Assembly: GCA_946411505.1 (NCBI GenBank)
Contig: CAMKEG010000007.1
Coordinates: 62,001-126,000, forward strand
Source: an uncultured Treponema sp.
GTDB lineage: Bacteria; Spirochaetota; Spirochaetia; Treponematales; Treponemataceae
DNA length: 64,000 nt
Direction: 5' to 3'
Position 1 is the stretch's first letter. Each line of letters begins with the position of its first letter. Shown here piece after piece: positions 1-7,085 of this stretch. The translations under genes were made by a program, and so were the position numbers. The notes under the pieces were generated by a model. That model ran no database searches, was not told where the DNA came from, and saw only the letters and a list, made by a program, of their open reading frames with translations.

Positions 1-447
1 GCTCGTGGCGTCGGTCAAATAGACCGTGTAAACGCCCGCGTCAATCAATTCAAAAACAGTGGACAAAACGCAGCAGTCGTCAACTACGCCAGCGACCACG
101 ACGCGCTTGGCCTTTAGCGCCGCCTTTTTGATTTGGGGAACGCTAAGCGACGAGTACTTTGATTTTTGGAAGGCCTTAAAACGGCCTGAAAGCGCGGCGA
201 TTTGCGGCAAGAGCTCGTTGGCGTTTTTGTCGTCGTTTATGGCCTTGTATTTTTGGTTGTAGTCTGCCCATACGCCGCGCGCTTTTTTGTCGGCGATGAA
301 TTTTGTTATGATGGCGGAGTCAGCCGCGCCGGACTCGACCACGCGCAAAATGTTGGCCGCGGCTCCTTCGGTGTCAAGACATTCCCATTCGCCGCCCTTT
401 GCGTAAACGTTTTGCATGTCGATAATCAACAATAAGTCGCCCTTCAT
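1..447 (-). CDS. Cysteine hydrolase, isochorismatase family (3' end cut by window edge)
   Basis: Translating the minus strand from the ATG at 447 gives 149 residues that run off the left edge. It opens MKGDLLLIIDMQNVY, whose Asp is the first catalytic residue of isochorismatase-like hydrolases. It later shows a central FQKSKYSSL lysine segment and VVDDCCVLSTVFELIDAG, which carries the nucleophilic Cys. An Asp-Lys-Cys triad is the family signature. Members cleave nicotinamide, ureas or isochorismate, and the substrate cannot be told from this fragment. An AGGAG ribosome binding site sits 8 bases before the start. The catalytic part is intact as far as seen; only the C-terminus is missing. Confidence 0.85.
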   Translation of the reverse strand, partial: MKGDLLLIIDMQNVYAKGGEWECLDTEGAAANILRVVESGAADSAIITKFIADKKARGVWADYNQKYKAINDDKNANELLPQIAALSGRFKAFQKSKYSSLSVPQIKKAALKAKRVVVAGVVDDCCVLSTVFELIDAGVYTVYLTDATS

Positions 448-482
448 TTTTGGTTCTCCTATGATGCGGCTGTCCGCGCGCG

Positions 483-2879
483 TTATTCTTCCACGCGCAT
501 AAGCTGCGCGGCTTGGTAGGCCGGCAAAAACTTTTTCGTTCCGCCGTTTTGGAACTGTACTTCTATCACATACTCGCCGTCTTTTACGCTGGCCTTTACG
601 ATTTGGCCGTAGCCGTAGTCGTCGTGGTAGACCGCCTGGCCCAGCCCGTATTTTTTGGCCAGCGGATGCTTGATTTTTGGCGCGGCGGAAGTTCCGAACC
701 CTTGCGCGCCAAAATTGCTGGAGGCGCCGTAAGCGTTGGAGCGGCGGCCCTGCTGGCCATACTGCGGCGTGTCGTCGTAAAAGTCGCCGTCGGAATATTC
801 GCCGTCGCCGTAATCGCCTTCATCGCCAAAATCCGCGCCGCCGTTAATCGCGCGCTCAAAGCTGGGCGGAACGTTCCCCAAAAGGCGGAAGGTGTCCGCG
901 CCCGCTTCCTGCAAAAATACGCTGGGCTGCATGAACTCGGTTCTTCCGTACATGCGGCGCGCGGCGCAGCTGGTTATGTAAAGCTCGTCCTGGGCGCGCG
1001 TGATGCCTACGTAAAAAAGGCGGCGCTCTTCTTCCAGTTCGGCGGCGGACTTGTCCGCGCGTGGAAAGATTCCTTGTTCCAAGCCGGTGATGATGACGCG
1101 CTTAAATTCCAAGCCCTTTGTGTTGTGCAAGGTGATCAAGGTCACGCGGTCAAGGCTTTGGTCTTCTTGGCTTGCGAGCGTTCTATCCAATTCTATTGAA
1201 TCCAAAAATTCCAAAAGGCCGTCCATGTTAAGGGGGTAGAGGCTTGCGTTGTTTGAAAGCTCCTGCATGTTGGCCACGCGCTGGGTTCCGCTGATTTCGT
1301 CGTCGGCCTGGTGGTATTCTTCCAAGCCGCTTTTTTGCATGATCTCTTCGACGAGCGTTCCAAGGTTTTGGCTCGCGCTTGCGGTTTTTGCGGCGGGAAC
1401 GGTTGGCGCGCCAAAATCGCCGGCCTCGCTGGAATTGTTGGACGCGGCCGTGGAGTCGCCGAGTTTTTCCTTAAACGAATCGACGAGCGCGGAAAGTTTT
1501 TCAAGTCCCTCCCGCGCTTTTTTGGAAAGGCTTGGCGCGAGCTCTTTTGAGGCTGTGATCAAGTCTTGCGATTTGGATTTTGCCGCGTCGATGATTTTAT
1601 CCTGGCTTGTGGGGCCAAGGCCTCGCGCGGGCTTGTTGACGATTCTGCGGAATGCGATTTCGTCCTTGGGGTTTGCCAAGAGCGCAAGGAAGGCAAGCAA
1701 GTCTTTTATTTCTTCGCGCTCGTAAAATTTCAAAGTTCCCACAACTTGGTATGGAATTCTTTTGTGAAGGAACTCGCTTTCAAAGACAAGCGACTGCGCG
1801 TTTGTTCTATATAAAATGGCCCAGTCGGAATAGGCGCCGCCTTTTTTGACTTGCTTTTTTATCAGTTCGGCGCAAAAGGCCGCTTCGTCGTCTTGGTTGG
1901 GCAAAAAAATCAAGTCGGGCTTTTTTCCGTCTCCGCGCTCGGCGCTCAAGGTTTTTCCAAGGCGGTCGCTGTTGTTTTTTATGACGCAGTTGGCGGCGTT
2001 CAAAATCGCGCTTGTTGAACGGTAGTTCCGCTCCAAGCGTATCAGCTGCGTTCCCGGAAATTCCTTTTGAAAGTTAAGGATGTTCTGGACTTCCGCTCCG
2101 CGAAATTTATAAATCGACTGGTCGTCGTCGCCTACGACGCAAACGTAAGTTCCGCTGTCTTGGTCAACGCCGCTCAATGCCTTTAAAAAAAGGAACTGCG
2201 CCACGTTGGAGTCCTGGTATTCGTCAACCATAATCACGCGGTAGCGGTAATGCATCTGCCGCGCGATGTTGGCGTTTTCCGCCAGAACTTGGACGGGCAG
2301 CATTATAAGGTCGCCAAAGTCAACGTTTCCGGTGGAACGCAGGCGCTTTTGGTAGGCCGCGTAGACTTCCGGAAAAAGCGGGTCGCTAGAAACTTCGCCA
2401 AGGCGCAGGCTGTCGGGCGGAAGGCAATAGTCTTTTGCCAGCGCTATGCTGTGGGCGTAGGAAGCGGCCTCGGACTTTTTTAGGCCGCTCGTGGATTTTT
2501 GGATAAGAGTGACCATGTCGTCGTCGTCGTAAACCGTAAAGTTTTTGTCAACGCCGGCGGCCTCCGCGTATCGCCGCAAAAAATACGCGCCAAAGGAATG
2601 GAAGGTGCGTATTTGGCTTTCTTCCGCGCCAGGCTCCATCGCTTGGGCCCGCTCGCGCATTTCGTTGGCCGCTTTTTTGGTGAAGGTTACGGCAAGGATG
2701 GAGCGGGGGTCCACGTTTTTTTCTGAAATGAGCCAGGCGATTTTTGTCGTGATTACGCGCGTCTTTCCGCTTCCCGCTCCCGCCAAAATCAAAAGCGGCG
2801 AGCCCTCGTGCTCCACGGCCTGCTTTTGTTCAGGATTCAAGAGAGAAAGATATTTTTGCAATTCGGGTGTCGCGGGCAT
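483..2879 (-). CDS. pcrA: ATP-dependent 3'-5' DNA helicase of the UvrD/PcrA/Rep family
   Basis: This 798-residue protein is a superfamily 1 helicase that unwinds DNA in repair and in replication restart. Motifs appear in order: Walker A LAGAGSGKT near residue 32, DEYQDSN (motif II), GDDDQSIYKFRG (motif III), LERNYRST (motif IV), LITLHNTKGLEF (motif V) and FYVGITRAQDELY (motif VI). The last 55 residues resemble the Tudor-like tail that binds RNA polymerase in PcrA. A low-complexity Gly/Asp/Tyr linker at about 690-745 precedes this tail and is less usual. The start lies 6 bases after the stop of the YafQ-type toxin gene and has no clear Shine-Dalgarno, so translation may depend on that upstream gene. 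Confidence 0.95.
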   Translation of the reverse strand: MPATPELQKYLSLLNPEQKQAVEHEGSPLLILAGAGSGKTRVITTKIAWLISEKNVDPRSILAVTFTKKAANEMRERAQAMEPGAEESQIRTFHSFGAYFLRRYAEAAGVDKNFTVYDDDDMVTLIQKSTSGLKKSEAASYAHSIALAKDYCLPPDSLRLGEVSSDPLFPEVYAAYQKRLRSTGNVDFGDLIMLPVQVLAENANIARQMHYRYRVIMVDEYQDSNVAQFLFLKALSGVDQDSGTYVCVVGDDDQSIYKFRGAEVQNILNFQKEFPGTQLIRLERNYRSTSAILNAANCVIKNNSDRLGKTLSAERGDGKKPDLIFLPNQDDEAAFCAELIKKQVKKGGAYSDWAILYRTNAQSLVFESEFLHKRIPYQVVGTLKFYEREEIKDLLAFLALLANPKDEIAFRRIVNKPARGLGPTSQDKIIDAAKSKSQDLITASKELAPSLSKKAREGLEKLSALVDSFKEKLGDSTAASNNSSEAGDFGAPTVPAAKTASASQNLGTLVEEIMQKSGLEEYHQADDEISGTQRVANMQELSNNASLYPLNMDGLLEFLDSIELDRTLASQEDQSLDRVTLITLHNTKGLEFKRVIITGLEQGIFPRADKSAAELEEERRLFYVGITRAQDELYITSCAARRMYGRTEFMQPSVFLQEAGADTFRLLGNVPPSFERAINGGADFGDEGDYGDGEYSDGDFYDDTPQYGQQGRRSNAYGASSNFGAQGFGTSAAPKIKHPLAKKYGLGQAVYHDDYGYGQIVKASVKDGEYVIEVQFQNGGTKKFLPAYQAAQLMRVEE

Positions 2880-2885
2880 AGGAGA

Positions 2886-3173
2886 TTATTTTTTATATAA
2901 TTTGGAATGGCTTCCGATGCGGTACAGGTATAATTCCAAGACATTGTCATTTATTCTATAAATCAAAACCAAATCAGGGCGAATGTGGCAGTCGCGGAAG
3001 TCCTTTAATTTTCCTAACAATTGGTGGTCGTGGTATTTTTCTTCAAGAGTTTCTCCCTTTGCCAATTTTGTTATGACATTTTTTGTGTCTTCTTTTTCCT
3101 CTGGAGAAAGCGATTTTATGTCCTTCTTGAACGCGGAGGATCTCGCAATCTTGTATTTGAAATTTTCTTTCAT
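2886..3173 (-). CDS. Type II toxin, YafQ/RelE-family mRNA interferase
   Basis: This 95-residue basic protein resembles YafQ, a ribosome-dependent endoribonuclease. Visible family features are the N-terminal KIARSSAFKKDIK helix, the core YHDHQLLGKLKDFRDCHIR with its catalytic-type His and Asp residues, PDLVLIYRI, and the C-terminal GSHSKLY in which the His is catalytic in YafQ. Length matches the family (about 90). Its ATG overlaps the stop of the upstream antitoxin gene by one base (TAATG), which indicates translational coupling. It is followed after 6 bases by the helicase gene. In known systems the toxin is inactive while bound by its antitoxin. Confidence 0.88.
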   Translation of the reverse strand: MKENFKYKIARSSAFKKDIKSLSPEEKEDTKNVITKLAKGETLEEKYHDHQLLGKLKDFRDCHIRPDLVLIYRINDNVLELYLYRIGSHSKLYKK

Positions 3174-3391
3174 TACAAGTCTCCGAACAATTCGTCTACA
3201 GAGTCATATAATTTTAATTTTCCTTTGGCGCGTTCTTTTTGCATTTGCTTGTCGGCTTTTAAGACAGATTTTACAGTTTTCTTTGAGTAATACCCGTAAT
3301 CATCAAGATAGACGGACGCGCCGTCGATTTTGGCCATTGCTTTTAACGCTTGGACAAACATTTCGCTTGCGTTATTAACCACAACTGTCAT
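3173..3391 (-). CDS. Antitoxin of the YafQ-type pair, atypical sequence
   Basis: The chosen start at 3391 follows a GGAGG ribosome binding site and gives 72 residues. The longer upstream frame reaching 3610 is rejected because it runs through an intergenic repeat. The protein begins MTVVVNNASEMFVQALKAMA, has the short YLDDYGYYSKK, and ends in an acidic YDSVDELFGDL. The N-terminal part could form the DNA-binding half, and the acidic tail is of the kind that wraps toxins. I do not see the ribbon-helix-helix signature of a classical DinJ, so the role rests mainly on position: it is directly upstream of and overlapping the toxin gene. A TATAAT box at 3413..3418 (minus) lies next to a palindrome that may be the autoregulatory operator. 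Confidence 0.7.
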   Translation of the reverse strand: MTVVVNNASEMFVQALKAMAKIDGASVYLDDYGYYSKKTVKSVLKADKQMQKERAKGKLKLYDSVDELFGDL

Positions 3392-3412
3392 ATTCGCGCC
3401 TCCAATAATTGG

Positions 3413-3510
3413 ATTATAGCGCGCTTCGCGCGCTTTTGCTATAGGAAATTTATTCAAGCGCCTGCATTCGCAGGCTTCGCAATAGCGCGCGTCGCGCATT
3501 TTTGCTACAA
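3413..3510. repeat. GC-rich palindromic intergenic repeat, family A (copy 1)
   Basis: The stretch holds two near-copies of a short palindromic motif (TATAGCGCGCTTCGCGCG followed by CTTTTGCTATA at 3415..3443, and a diverged copy at 3481..3508). Between them lies TTTTGCTATAGG continuing into GGAAATTTATTCAA (3434..3457), then a perfect hairpin GCCTGC-ATTC-GCAGGC (3460..3475). The same two blocks recur near 62147. The -10 box of the antitoxin gene lies at its edge. The remaining bases up to 3757 hold no convincing gene. They contain a small A/T inverted repeat near 3632..3655. Confidence 0.7.
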
Positions 3511-3757
3511 GTTTGTTTTTGGAATTTTCCATACCTTCCTCACAAGACGTTTGATTTTCAGCGCCAGTCCAACATCGGCCTGAATTGCGGTAAAGAAAAT
3601 ATAAGGTCAAAAAATGTCGTTTTTTAGCCGCGCGCGTTAAAAAAACGAAAGGTCATTGTTGGAGTCGGAACGGTCATCGCGTGGCAAACTTTACGCTTTT
3701 AAATATAGCGATTTTTTAGCGGAAGGGCAAGGGATTGAAGGCTGACTTGTTGAACGA

Positions 3758-3786
3758 TTGAAAACGCGCGGAGTTTGTTGTAAAAT
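3758..3786 (+). promoter_or_regulatory. Promoter of the DUF1232-type gene, predicted leaderless start
   Basis: TTGAAA (3758..3763), a 17-base spacer and TAAAAT (3781..3786) form a good sigma-70-type promoter. The start codon at 3795 is only 8 bases after the -10 box, so transcription should begin at or within a base or two of the ATG. No Shine-Dalgarno is present. Confidence 0.7.
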
Positions 3787-3794
3787 ATCCTCTG

Positions 3795-4205
3795 ATGTTT
3801 GGCATAAAGAAAAACGCAAAAAAGGAATTGGAGCGGCTCAAAAAAAGCGAATGGTCGCAGGAAAGCGCGCAAAAGATTTTGCAAAGCGAAAAGCGGCTGG
3901 ACAAAATCACGCTTGCGCCGGCGCTTAAGGAATGCGCGGCCGACGTAAAATTGTTTTTTGCGATGCTGCGCGATTTTGTCACAAAAAAATATCCCTACTT
4001 GCCCTTGCGCGTTTGCATTGTCGTGGCCGGAGCGTTGGCCTACCTTTTGGCGCCGCTGGACTTTTTGCCGGACTTTCTTCCGGCGCTGGGCCTTGTTGAC
4101 GACGCGGCCTTGATAGCGCTATGCGTCAAATTTGCCGCGCAGGACATTGACGACTACAAGGCTTGGCTAAAAGAAAAGGGCACGGAAAGCGGAGGCTCAA
4201 AATGA
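3795..4205 (+). CDS. YkvA-like DUF1232 small membrane protein
   Basis: The 136-residue protein carries the DUF1232 core: PLRVCIVVAGALAYLLAPLD, then FLPDFLPALGLVDDAALIAL, at residues about 70-112. This core is a short hydrophobic hairpin with the family's typical Asp-Phe-(Leu/Ile)-Pro-Asp pattern. The first 45 residues are lysine-rich and likely cytoplasmic. The family's biochemical function is unknown. The final codons overlap the start of the next gene (ATGA), so the two are translationally coupled. A strong promoter ends 8 bases before the ATG and there is no ribosome binding site, so the mRNA is predicted to be leaderless. Confidence 0.85.
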   Translation: MFGIKKNAKKELERLKKSEWSQESAQKILQSEKRLDKITLAPALKECAADVKLFFAMLRDFVTKKYPYLPLRVCIVVAGALAYLLAPLDFLPDFLPALGLVDDAALIALCVKFAAQDIDDYKAWLKEKGTESGGSK

Positions 4206-4855
4206 ACGGCGACAACGAAAACTTCATCCTTCCGCAAACGGAAGCGACGGTTCAAAAAATAATCGGCGGCGCGCAGGCCTTTTTTGTTTGGGCCAGGATG
4301 GGCCTTTACGCCTTGTATTTTTTGTGGGCCTTGATCCGTGTTTTTGTTTACGCGGAATTTTTTAAACTGAACCTTGTCATCGCGGCGGCGGCCTTCGCGC
4401 TCGCGCTTTTTTATTTTTTGGAAAATTTGCTTGGCGTCCGTTTTCCTAAGGCGGCGAGCGTCGCGCTAAAAATCGTTTGGCGCCTAGCCTCGCTTTGCAT
4501 GGCGGTCTTTTTGTTCAAGGGCCTTTTGGATTTTGCCGCGGGCAAGGACAGCGGAACAAGCGAGCGCGTTTTTGCCTTTGAGATAATCTTTACCGTTTTG
4601 TTCATGCTTGGCTGGACGCTCGCGATTTTGGGCGACGTCTTTAACTTGACCGTTCCCATGTGGACGGAACAAATCTTGCAAAGCTTTAAGAGCGACATCG
4701 AGCCAAAAGGCCTTGCCCGCCGTTCCATCAAAAAAGTGGAGGAAGCCAGCGGCGACGCGCTAAGAAAGGCCGGCCCCAAAATCGCCGCCGGAGTTGGAGC
4801 CTCCACCGTGGCGCTGGGCCTAGCCATGCTAAAAAGGGCGCTGCGGAAAAAATAG
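4202..4855 (+). CDS. Multi-pass membrane protein of unknown function
   Basis: Starting at the ATG at 4202, which overlaps the previous stop, the product has 217 residues. I do not recognise the family. Hydrophobic segments lie at about residues 20-50, 56-76, 82-105 and 121-145. A short hydrophobic helix near 190-208 precedes a basic ALRKK end. The region at about 155-190 (EQILQSFKSDIEPKGLARRS onward) is charged and probably cytoplasmic. Coupling to the DUF1232-type gene suggests the two act together at the membrane. A longer frame beginning at 4163 exists but would overlap the upstream gene by 43 bases and lacks a ribosome binding site. Confidence 0.75.
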   Translation: MNGDNENFILPQTEATVQKIIGGAQAFFVWARMGLYALYFLWALIRVFVYAEFFKLNLVIAAAAFALALFYFLENLLGVRFPKAASVALKIVWRLASLCMAVFLFKGLLDFAAGKDSGTSERVFAFEIIFTVLFMLGWTLAILGDVFNLTVPMWTEQILQSFKSDIEPKGLARRSIKKVEEASGDALRKAGPKIAAGVGASTVALGLAMLKRALRKK

Positions 4856-4883
4856 GAACGCTGGCGCGGCCCAATAAAAAAAC

Positions 4884-4912
4884 TGGCGAAATTCGCGATT
4901 CCGTGTTATAAT
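4884..4912 (+). promoter_or_regulatory. Promoter of the metallopeptidase-like lipoprotein, predicted leaderless
   Basis: A perfect TATAAT at 4907..4912 ends 7 bases before the ATG at 4920. The -35 position 17 bases upstream (4884..4889) reads TGGCGA, a weak match. No Shine-Dalgarno lies between the -10 box and the ATG. Confidence 0.55.
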
Positions 4913-4919
4913 CCTTGCC

Positions 4920-6611
4920 ATGAAAGAGAGAAACAAATTTACATGGGCCGGCTGCGTTGCCGCTGTCGTGATAGCGCTGCTTTTTGCGGCGTGTTCCAAC
5001 TCATCGTCTGGAGGTTATGTTCCGGTTGATCCGCCGGTGGGCAATTTGCCGAAACTGGCGGGCGAGGATTTTGACTCCCAGGCGCAATTTGCCTTTGAGT
5101 GCGTAAAGCTTATGCATCCAAAAATGAAGGAGGCTTGGCCCGGCGATTCCGTCCTTAGCGAAGACAAGTTCAACCTTATGATGGTAAGGTTTACAAAAGA
5201 AGACCTTAGCGACATTCGCATGTTTTTGGTCAACGCCCAAGCAAAAAGCGAAATTCCAAACGCTCCCCAGGTTGCGGCCACAAACCCTGTCGTAAAGAAG
5301 GCGATAGAAGAAATGGTGTCTAGGGGATATGAAAAGAGCGAATACGACGGAAAAAAAGTCACCTATGTAAGTTACTGCGATCCAAGCCCAAAGGAGCGGG
5401 AAAAATACAAAAAGTACCTCAACGATCCACAGGCAATCGCGCTGGACCATATTGACACTTTTTACCACGAGTCCTTCCATTTTTACATTCAAGGCAAAGA
5501 TTGGGGAAATCCTGAAAGCAAGGATCGCGATCAAGTTTATCCAATTGATTTTAAGCCGCGAACATATCGCGTTCTTGAGAATCTTATGCTTATAAGGGCT
5601 TTTGACAATTATGGCGACGCTGCCAAGCGCGCCGAATATTATGGCCGCGCAAAATACTGGCATGAAAAATACAATTCTGAATTTGGCGATGAGTTCAAGC
5701 GCATAAGCCTGAATGACATAAACGAAGGAACCGCTAACTTTTTTGGAAAAGACGTCATTCATTCAGTGTTCTCCACTTGGCATCCTTTTGAACGGCTGGA
5801 AAACGAGGCTTTGGCGACGTCAATCGACGGCGAAAGCTATTCATTGGGGGCTGTAGCCATCGCTCTCTTGCAAAAGGAAGGGCGGCTTTCTGAAAGCGTG
5901 GTTAAATTCAAGGAGAACAAAAACACATACGACTCTAGGGCTTGCTCTCCTGTCGCATGGCTTCTAAAAGACACGGCCGCTCCGTCTTCCTATGACGAAA
6001 GCCAAGACAGCGCCGACAAGTCAAAGATAAATGAATGGCAAATAAAAATTTTTGGCGATGAATCCAAGTATGGAAAGAAGCTCAAGGCCGCCATTGACGC
6101 ATATAAGGCAGGAAACAAAGTTTATGTCATTGACGCTTCCAGCGGCGCGGAACAAAGCGGCTCTTATAAGATGACAGACCCCGATCTTGAGGGAATGGTA
6201 TGCAACCTTGAATTGCAATTTGAGACAACGCGAACTTCCATAAGCGGATTGGATTGCTTTGAGCAAAAATTCAAATTGCCTGGTGACTCTAATCTTGACG
6301 GCATAGAGCGCTACATGATTCCTGTGGCCAGCGTGACTTTTGCAGAGTCCGCGCCTCAGCCTGATCCGGCTCCCAAGTTTGGCAGGGGAACCCACACTGA
6401 TTCGACAGGTCAGGCGGATGCCCCCAAGGAATGGATGCAAAATGTCACTGTTGGGAAAATCTCGGCCATAACGCCTTTGTCCGGCAACGACGTTCAATTA
6501 AAAGACGCGGCAAAAGAAAAGGAAGTTTACAAGGGAACGGATTCCGCCGGCAACACCTATTACATTTTTACGGAACTGGCGAACGGCTCTAACGGCGGAT
6601 CGGGAAATTAA
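4920..6611 (+). CDS. Lipoprotein with a gluzincin-type zinc metallopeptidase signature
   Basis: The 563-residue product begins with a signal peptide ending in the lipobox LFAAC (Cys25), followed by a Ser/Gly-rich linker, so it should be lipid-anchored outside the inner membrane. Residues 183-187 read HESFH, an HExxH zinc site. NEGTANFFG follows, with Glu269 in the position of the third zinc ligand of gluzincins. The central part (about 50-330) is helical and rich in charged residues. The C-terminal 150 residues look like a beta-rich domain with an acidic, proline-containing segment. I do not recognise a named family. A secreted peptidase is inferred from the motif spacing; loss of activity cannot be excluded. 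It is transcribed alone, between the membrane-protein pair and a palindromic gap. Confidence 0.7.
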   Translation: MKERNKFTWAGCVAAVVIALLFAACSNSSSGGYVPVDPPVGNLPKLAGEDFDSQAQFAFECVKLMHPKMKEAWPGDSVLSEDKFNLMMVRFTKEDLSDIRMFLVNAQAKSEIPNAPQVAATNPVVKKAIEEMVSRGYEKSEYDGKKVTYVSYCDPSPKEREKYKKYLNDPQAIALDHIDTFYHESFHFYIQGKDWGNPESKDRDQVYPIDFKPRTYRVLENLMLIRAFDNYGDAAKRAEYYGRAKYWHEKYNSEFGDEFKRISLNDINEGTANFFGKDVIHSVFSTWHPFERLENEALATSIDGESYSLGAVAIALLQKEGRLSESVVKFKENKNTYDSRACSPVAWLLKDTAAPSSYDESQDSADKSKINEWQIKIFGDESKYGKKLKAAIDAYKAGNKVYVIDASSGAEQSGSYKMTDPDLEGMVCNLELQFETTRTSISGLDCFEQKFKLPGDSNLDGIERYMIPVASVTFAESAPQPDPAPKFGRGTHTDSTGQADAPKEWMQNVTVGKISAITPLSGNDVQLKDAAKEKEVYKGTDSAGNTYYIFTELANGSNGGSGN

Positions 6612-6745
6612 CGCGGCCCCTGCTGGGCTTGCCCTCTGGTCGCCGACTCCTTCGGCTCCCGCCGGGCCGCTTCCGACCGCTGTCGCGCGCGTCCTTGCGC
6701 GCTTTCCCAATAAAATGCTTTTCGCATTTTATTGGCGCGGTCTCC
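6612..6745. repeat. GC-rich palindromic intergenic segment with perfect hairpin
   Basis: This gap after the lipoprotein gene is rich in nested short palindromes such as GCGCGCGTCCTTGCGCGC. It ends in a perfect 12-bp hairpin, CCAATAAAATGC (6707..6718) pairing with GCATTTTATTGG (6724..6735) around a TTTTC loop. No T-run follows, so it is not a standard terminator. No coding region is convincing here. From 6894 to 7049 the gap holds only the tRNA promoter. Confidence 0.55.
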
Positions 6746-6782
6746 CTTTCAAGCCCATAGTTTTACTTTAAGTGTTTAAAAT

Positions 6783-6818
6783 AAAAGAAGTCCCTTGGTT
6801 TGCCAAGAGACTTCTTCC
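6783..6818 (-). terminator. Intrinsic terminator of the tRNA-Asn gene
   Basis: On the minus strand a 14-bp stem with one mismatch (6785..6798 with 6803..6816, 4-base loop) is followed by TTTTATTTT. It lies 4 bases beyond the tRNA 3' end. Confidence 0.8.
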
Positions 6819-6820
6819 TT

Positions 6821-6893
6821 CGCCCCCTGCTGGGCTTGAACCAGCGACACACGGATTAACAGTCCGTTGCTCTACCAGCTGAGCTAAGGGAGC
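6821..6893 (-). tRNA. tRNA-Asn (anticodon GTT)
   Basis: The minus strand folds into a complete 73-nt cloverleaf. The acceptor stem GCTCCCT pairs with AGGGGGC through a single G-U pair. The D-arm is AGCTCAGCTGGTAGAGC. The anticodon stem ACGGA/TCCGT holds the loop CTGTTAA with anticodon GTT. The T-arm is GCTGG-TTCAAGC-CCAGC. CCA is not encoded. A perfect TTGACA/TATAAT promoter stands upstream and a terminator follows directly, so it is a single-gene transcription unit. Confidence 0.95.
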
Positions 6894-6923
6894 ATTTGCG
6901 GTTTGTTCCGCGAATGTGAAAGC

Positions 6924-6953
6924 ATTATATCAAAAATTGCGAAACTTTGTCAA
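6924..6953 (-). promoter_or_regulatory. Consensus promoter of tRNA-Asn
   Basis: On the minus strand TTGACA (6948..6953), an 18-base spacer and TATAAT (6924..6929) match the sigma-70 consensus at all 12 positions. The tRNA 5' end is about 30 bases downstream. Confidence 0.85.
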
Positions 6954-7049
6954 TAGTCGCGCGTATTTTTTTGCGGCCTTTTTGGGCTTGCGACAGGGCT
7001 TTTTATTGGCGGCGCTTTTTGGGGTTGCAAACGCTCTCTGTTTTATCGG

Positions 7050-7078
7050 TTGAATTTTTATCGATTTTGCGCTAGCAT
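7050..7078 (+). promoter_or_regulatory. Promoter of dnaX-ebfC-recR, predicted leaderless
   Basis: TTGAAT (7050..7055), a 17-base spacer and TAGCAT (7073..7078) end 7 bases before the dnaX ATG at 7086. There is no Shine-Dalgarno in the short gap. Confidence 0.6.
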
Positions 7079-7085
7079 GCTTTTT

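Noticed and set aside
3173..3610. 145-residue version of the antitoxin
   Set aside because: The extra 73 residues cover an intergenic palindrome and the predicted promoter; a GGAGG site fixes the start at 3391.
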